A stretch of DNA of 7,053 bases from CAZPAH01 sp964584495. Lineage in GTDB: Bacteria > Krumholzibacteriota > Krumholzibacteriia > Krumholzibacteriales > Krumholzibacteriaceae. The translations under genes and the position numbers were made by a program. The notes under the pieces are model-generated. The model had not been told where the DNA came from. It saw nothing but the letters and a program-made list of their open reading frames with translations, and did not search any database. Numbering within the stretch: the stretch's first letter is position 1; the number at the start of each line of letters is the position of its first letter. Below are positions 6,655 through 7,053 of the stretch, in pieces. The stretch spans positions 1 through 7,053 of the forward strand of contig CAZPAH010000132.1 of NCBI GenBank assembly GCA_964584495.1, written 5' to 3'.

Positions 6655-7053
6655 TTATTCTCCTTTTCCCTTCTTGCCCTCCATCTGGAGGGTTACACTG
6701 GTTGTTTGTCCGAACATCGATACTCTTGCCACTATCGAACGTTCCCCCACCGAAACTACACTGCCGTTCCGCACGGGATCGCCCGCTTTCAGTATATAGC
6801 CGTAACCGTTGTTGTCCTCGAGCATCGCATATTTTTCCATTCCCCCGGACAGTACTCCGACCATCCTTACGCCGTAGATATCGACCAGCTCGTATTCCGT
6901 TTCCTCGAACTCGCCGACGACCAGGCTCTGGAAGGGATCTCTCCTATTGAAAGCCTTGTAGTAATATCTCTTCGTTCTCAGATTTTTCTGTTCGTCTAAC
7001 TCGCCGCCGCCTGACGCCGCTTTCACGGTATTCACCGTTTTCACGGCTTCCTG
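6655..7053 (-). CDS. pilP: PilP-like type IV pilus assembly protein, C-terminal part (5' end outside window)
   Basis: PilP proteins are periplasmic, usually lipid-anchored, components of the type IV pilus alignment subcomplex; they bridge PilN/PilO in the inner membrane to the secretin PilQ. The visible 132 residues end in TAA. A GTG at 7044 could be read as a start, but the frame stays open through the window edge and no signal peptide or lipobox is visible, so the true start most likely lies upstream. After a polar, basic N-terminal linker (with RTKRYYYKAF) comes the RRDPF motif (visible residues 37-41), typical of PilP before its small beta-sandwich domain. The rest fits that domain: ELVDIYGVRMVGVL, YAMLEDNNGYGYILKAGDPV and VVSVGERSIVARV, a pattern of short beta strands. 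The product ends with a basic GKKGKGE tail. The next gene, pilQ, begins 1 nt after the stop codon, the standard pilP-pilQ order, which strongly supports the call despite the weak sequence conservation of the family. Confidence 0.85.
   Translation of the reverse strand, partial: QEAVKTVNTVKAASGGGELDEQKNLRTKRYYYKAFNRRDPFQSLVVGEFEETEYELVDIYGVRMVGVLSGGMEKYAMLEDNNGYGYILKAGDPVRNGSVVSVGERSIVARVSMFGQTTSVTLQMEGKKGKGE
6660..6665 (-). promoter_or_regulatory. Ribosome binding site of pilQ
   Basis: On the minus strand AAGGAG lies 6 nt upstream of the pilQ ATG (6653-6651), inside the last codons of pilP. It fixes the pilQ start and shows that pilQ can initiate independently although its start is only one base after the pilP TAA. 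Confidence 0.8.

Noticed and set aside
4623..6950. A 775-codon open frame on the plus strand, opposite pilQ and most of pilP.
   Set aside because: It begins with GTG and has no clear Shine-Dalgarno. Its product is a Leu/Asp/Gly/Arg-rich sequence with no recognisable domain, and it lies antisense to a gene with full secretin signatures. Long antisense frames are expected opposite GC-rich genes with biased codon use.
7042..7044. GTG at 7044 as the true start of the PilP-like protein.
   Set aside because: The frame remains open to the window edge, no ribosome binding site can be assessed, and a PilP should carry an N-terminal signal or lipobox that is missing downstream of this codon.
1..7053. 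tRNA or rRNA genes, CRISPR arrays, insertion sequences, attachment sites.
   Set aside because: I saw no cloverleaf-like sequence, no regularly spaced direct repeats, no transposase or integrase motifs and no terminal inverted repeats. Coding sequence fills nearly the whole window.

Overview
The window is a densely packed, GC-rich bacterial chromosome segment in which every supportable gene lies on the minus strand, so transcription runs from high to low coordinates. It holds the 3' end of a type IV pilus operon and then a housekeeping/metabolic gene string. The pilus secretin implies a diderm (Gram-negative-type) bacterium. ATA isoleucine and AGG arginine codons are frequent despite the high GC (for example in the obg fragment). 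Together with the gene order this makes a well-known enteric or pseudomonad lineage unlikely; a deltaproteobacterial or FCB-like/uncultivated phylum is a guess I cannot verify from sequence alone.

Layout in the direction of transcription: the C-terminal part of a PilP-like pilus assembly protein (entering from beyond position 7053) and a complete PilQ secretin (6653-4638), closed by a strong intrinsic terminator (about 4612-4571). A short non-coding stretch (4570-4449) with a candidate promoter follows. Then come rsmD (16S rRNA guanine-N2 methyltransferase), coaD (phosphopantetheine adenylyltransferase), a class I PLP aminotransferase of the aspartate aminotransferase type, an FAD-linked 2-hydroxyacid dehydrogenase of the GlcD/D-lactate dehydrogenase type, and obg (ribosome-associated GTPase), which is cut by the window edge at position 1.

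The second string looks like one transcription unit. rsmD, coaD and the aminotransferase each have a strong Shine-Dalgarno sequence 8 nt before the start codon. The last two genes have none that I can see and sit directly on the preceding stop codon (TAATG overlap, and TGA-g-ATG), which points to translational coupling. Functionally the unit mixes ribosome maturation (RsmD, Obg), coenzyme A synthesis (CoaD) and a possible 2-hydroxyacid/2-oxoacid/amino acid module (the dehydrogenase plus the aminotransferase).

I found no RNA genes, mobile elements, CRISPR arrays or clear undescribed system. No gene-free stretch exceeds 300 bases; the largest is 4449-4637. The findings concern gene context, translation coupling, start-site choice and small structures.
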